A DNA stretch of 9,311 nucleotides from Caldilinea sp. (GTDB lineage: Bacteria; Chloroflexota; Anaerolineae; Caldilineales; Caldilineaceae): contig JAPLGY010000226.1 in NCBI GenBank assembly GCA_026389955.1, positions 1 through 9,311 of the forward strand. Direction: 5' to 3'. The notes under the pieces are model-generated. The model was not told the DNA's origin, made no database searches, and was given only the letters and a program-made list of their open reading frames with translations. Shown one piece after another: positions 6,960-9,311 of this stretch (position 1 is its first letter; every line of letters begins with the position of its first letter). The position numbers and the translations under genes are program-made.

Positions 6960-7063
6960 CCCCGGCCACAAACCAGAACGCAGAGCTGACTGCCCTGCAA
7001 CGGGCAGCACTGGCAATCCAAGAACTGCGCGCCCGGCTCAACACCTTGGAAAATACCCGCCAG
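6956..7063 (+). other. N-terminal docking helix of gene 3 product
   Basis: Residues 1-36 contain LTALQRAALAIQELRARLNT, an amphipathic helix ahead of the KS start EPIAIVGMGCRLPGG. It resembles the gene 2 helix in length, in the Leu/Ala repeat and in the join to the KS. This fits a docking helix that receives the gene 2 C-terminal tail. Confidence 0.75.
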
Positions 7064-9311
7064 GAACCAATTGCCATTGTCGGCATGGGCTGTCGCTTGC
7101 CCGGTGGCTGCGAAACACCAGAAGCCTTTTGGAGCCTCCTGCACCAGGGTGTCGATGCCGTCACAACAGTGCCGCCAGAACGCTGGGATGTCGAGGCCTA
7201 CTACGACCCCAACCCCGATGCACCTGGAAAAATGTACATGCGCGAAGGGGCTTTTTTGACCCAAGTCGATCACTTTGATCCTCTTTTCTTCGGAATTGCC
7301 CCGCGCGAAGCCATGAGCATGGACCCCCAACAACGGCTGCTGTTGGAATGCAGTTGGGAAGCACTCGAACGGGCCGGCCATGCCCCCGATCGACTGCCCG
7401 CCCAAACTGGCGTTTTTGTCGGAATCAGCGAGAACGATTACGGCAAGCTTACCCTGCCCCCCAACACCGTCGATGCCAACTATGAAGGCAGCGGCAACAG
7501 TTTCTGCTTTGCTGCAGGCCGCATTTCCTACCTGCTCGGCGTGCATGGGCCCAGCCTGAGCGTGGATACAGCCTGCTCTTCCTCATTGGTGGCGATCCAT
7601 CTGGCAGTGCAAAGTTTGCGCAATGACGAGTGCGAGCTGGCCCTGGCCGGCGGTGTACAGATCAACCTGGCCCCAGAAACCTATGTTCTCATCTCCAAAT
7701 TGCGCGCCCTGGCGCCGGATGGCCGCTGCAAAACCTTTGACGCCGCCGCCGATGGATTTGGACGCGGGGAAGGGTGCGGCATGGTCGTTCTCAAACGGCT
7801 CTCCCGGGCGCTGGCCGAGGGAAACCCAATTCTCGCCCTGATCCGTGGCACAGCGATCAACCATGATGGGCCCAGCAGCGGGCTGACGGTGCCCAACAAA
7901 CTTGCACAAGAGCGGCTGATCCGGCAGGCACTGCAAAATGCCCGAGTCGAAGCGACCGCTGTGAGCTATGTCGAAGCACATGGCACTGGCACCGTCCTGG
8001 GTGACCCCCTTGAACTGCGCGCCCTCGATGCCGTGTATGGCCCAGGGCGCGTCACACCCCTCCTCATTGGTTCAGCCAAAACCAATATCGGCCACCTGGA
8101 GGCGGCGGCCGGTGTGGCCGGCTTGATGAAGGTCACACTCGCTTTGCAACATGGCGAAATTCCTGCCCATTTGCACTTTCGCCAGCCCAACCCCCATGTC
8201 GACTGGTCTGCCCTGCCCATGACAGTGCCAACCCAAAATACCCCCTGGCCCACACAGACACGTCTGGCTGGCGTCAGTTCCTTTGGGCTCAGCGGCACCA
8301 ATGCACATCTCATCCTCGAAGCAGCACCGAACGCGTACGCTCCCCCCTCCACAGAGAGCGCCTCGCGCACCCACCATCTCTTGACCCTCTCGGCCAAAAA
8401 TGCCGCAGCGTTGACAGACCTGGTCGCCCGCTATCAAACCTATCTGACCGCTCATCCCGAAATCGCACTGGCCGATCTCTGCGGCACGACCCACACAGGC
8501 CGCGCCCACTTTTCCCACCGTCTCGCCCTCACCGCCGAAACCCCCGGCGATCTGGTGGAACGGCTGACTGCATTCCAAAAGGGGGATGAAACCGACATCG
8601 CCGTCGGCCAGGTCAAGGGCGACACCCCCCCCAAGGTGGCCTTTCTCTTCACCGGCCAGGGCGCCCAATACCCAAACATGGGACACCAACTCTATACAAC
8701 CGAACCCCTCTTCCGCCAGGCAATCGATGCGTGCGACGAACTTCTGCGCCCTTTGCTGGGACTTTCGATCCTGTCGGTGCTCTATCCCGAAAACAGAGAT
8801 GGCCAAAAGGAAATCAGAGACGGGACAGAGACCCTTTTGGAGCAGACTGCCTACGCCCAACCAGCCCTCTTCACCCTGGAGTACGCGCTGGCCCAACTGT
8901 GGCAAAGCTGGGGAATTACACCTACCGTGGTCATGGGACACAGCGTTGGAGAAATCGCAGCGGCCTGTGTGGCCGGCGTCTTCAGCCTGGCGGATGGGCT
9001 AAAATTGACCGCAGAACGCGGAAGGTTGATGCAGACACTGCCCCCAATTGGAACGATGCTCGCAGTGCATGCCTCTCTGGACTCGGTTGAACCGCTGCTC
9101 AGATCCTCTTCTGGGCAGATAGCGGTTGCCGCAATCAACAGCCCACAAAGCATTGTGCTTGCCGGCGCACAAGACCCTATGGCCGAACTGGCAACACAGC
9201 TGCAGGCACAAGGCATCAAAACCAAAACATTGACCGTCTCGCACGCGTTTCATTCGCCCCTGATGGAGCCAATCTTGGCTGATTTTGCCCAAGTCGCACG
9301 CCAGATCACCT
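6956..9311 (+). CDS. Modular type I polyketide synthase, N-terminal part (docking-KS-AT), 3' end outside window
   Basis: This gene is open to the window end, with 785 codons visible. The start is ATG at 6956, overlapping the gene 2 stop as ATGA and preceded by AGGAGG. The domains are: N-terminal helix 1-36; KS 37-457 with Cys207 (DTACSSS), His342 (EAHGTGT) and His380 (KTNIGHLEAAAG); a KS-AT linker; and AT from about 559, with GHSVGE (Ser663), Arg688 (ERGRLM) and HAFH at 763-766. The window ends shortly after the HAFH motif, so the rest of the AT and any KR, DH, ER, ACP or thioesterase are not visible. HAFH and GHSVGE point to malonyl-CoA as extender. The protein probably receives the chain from protein 2. 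Whether it is mono- or multimodular, or the terminal subunit, cannot be told. Confidence 0.97.
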   Translation, partial: MTPATNQNAELTALQRAALAIQELRARLNTLENTRQEPIAIVGMGCRLPGGCETPEAFWSLLHQGVDAVTTVPPERWDVEAYYDPNPDAPGKMYMREGAFLTQVDHFDPLFFGIAPREAMSMDPQQRLLLECSWEALERAGHAPDRLPAQTGVFVGISENDYGKLTLPPNTVDANYEGSGNSFCFAAGRISYLLGVHGPSLSVDTACSSSLVAIHLAVQSLRNDECELALAGGVQINLAPETYVLISKLRALAPDGRCKTFDAAADGFGRGEGCGMVVLKRLSRALAEGNPILALIRGTAINHDGPSSGLTVPNKLAQERLIRQALQNARVEATAVSYVEAHGTGTVLGDPLELRALDAVYGPGRVTPLLIGSAKTNIGHLEAAAGVAGLMKVTLALQHGEIPAHLHFRQPNPHVDWSALPMTVPTQNTPWPTQTRLAGVSSFGLSGTNAHLILEAAPNAYAPPSTESASRTHHLLTLSAKNAAALTDLVARYQTYLTAHPEIALADLCGTTHTGRAHFSHRLALTAETPGDLVERLTAFQKGDETDIAVGQVKGDTPPKVAFLFTGQGAQYPNMGHQLYTTEPLFRQAIDACDELLRPLLGLSILSVLYPENRDGQKEIRDGTETLLEQTAYAQPALFTLEYALAQLWQSWGITPTVVMGHSVGEIAAACVAGVFSLADGLKLTAERGRLMQTLPPIGTMLAVHASLDSVEPLLRSSSGQIAVAAINSPQSIVLAGAQDPMAELATQLQAQGIKTKTLTVSHAFHSPLMEPILADFAQVARQIT
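7064..8326 (+). other. Ketosynthase (KS) domain of gene 3
   Basis: This is an elongating KS with an intact Cys-His-His set: Cys207, His342 and His380. It is collinear with the gene 2 KS over its whole length and shares blocks such as FFGIAPREA, MDPQQRL or LDPQQRL, APDGRCKTF, SSGLTVPN and SGTNAH. The active-site loop reads DTACSSS, against DTACSAS in gene 2. Confidence 0.97.
8630..9311 (+). other. Acyltransferase (AT) domain of gene 3, malonyl-type, truncated by window end
   Basis: The domain starts KVAFLFTGQGAQY. The nucleophile Ser663 lies in MGHSVGEIAAA, Arg688 in ERGRLM, and the specificity motif HAFH is at 763-766 (bases 9242-9253), including catalytic His766. HAFH is the established malonyl-CoA signature. 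The C-terminal part, about 80-100 residues by comparison with gene 2, is beyond the window. Confidence 0.94.

Noticed and set aside
1989..9311. Possibility that genes 2 and 3 are trans-AT or iterative fatty-acid-type synthases
   Set aside because: Both carry their own AT domain directly after the KS, and both have docking-type termini. This fits cis-AT modular PKS subunits.

Overview
The window lies wholly inside a bacterial modular type I polyketide synthase (PKS) gene cluster. Three genes run head to tail on the + strand and fill nearly all of it: the 3' end of one PKS gene (to 1961), a complete single-module PKS gene (1989-6959), and the 5' part of a third PKS gene (6956 to the window edge). 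The only non-coding stretch is the 27 bp between genes 1 and 2. Genes 2 and 3 overlap by 4 bp (ATGA). All three look like one operon. I see no RNA gene, insertion sequence, CRISPR array, terminator or credible minus-strand gene.

Layout. Gene 1 (partial) shows ER-KR-ACP plus a C-terminal docking tail, the end of what is probably a fully reducing module. Gene 2 (1656 aa) reads N-docking helix - KS - AT - dimerization-like helices - structural and catalytic KR - ACP - C-docking tail, a module that leaves a beta-hydroxyl. Gene 3 (785 codons visible) reads N-docking helix - KS - AT and is cut inside the AT. Every catalytic residue I can place in the KS, AT, ER, KR and ACP domains is present, so the modules look active.

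How they work together. The end of protein 1 and the end of protein 2 carry similar short acidic helical tails, and proteins 2 and 3 begin with similar short helices. The chain is therefore probably handed protein 1 -> 2 -> 3 in gene order. The predicted local chemistry is a saturated beta position from module 1, a D-configured beta-hydroxyl from module 2, then a malonyl-derived C2 unit from module 3. The extender used by module 2 is uncertain: its AT has VAAH where malonyl enzymes have HAFH and methylmalonyl enzymes have YASH.

Organism. G+C looks like roughly 58-60% by eye. One-module-per-protein architecture, docking tails of the class 2 sort and the domain sequence style recall cyanobacterial, myxobacterial or Chloroflexi PKSs more than actinobacterial ones. 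I cannot name the genus or the product. This is recognisable megasynthase biology rather than a new kind of system; the points of real interest are the atypical AT, the docking pairs, and a strong bias for C runs on the coding strand.
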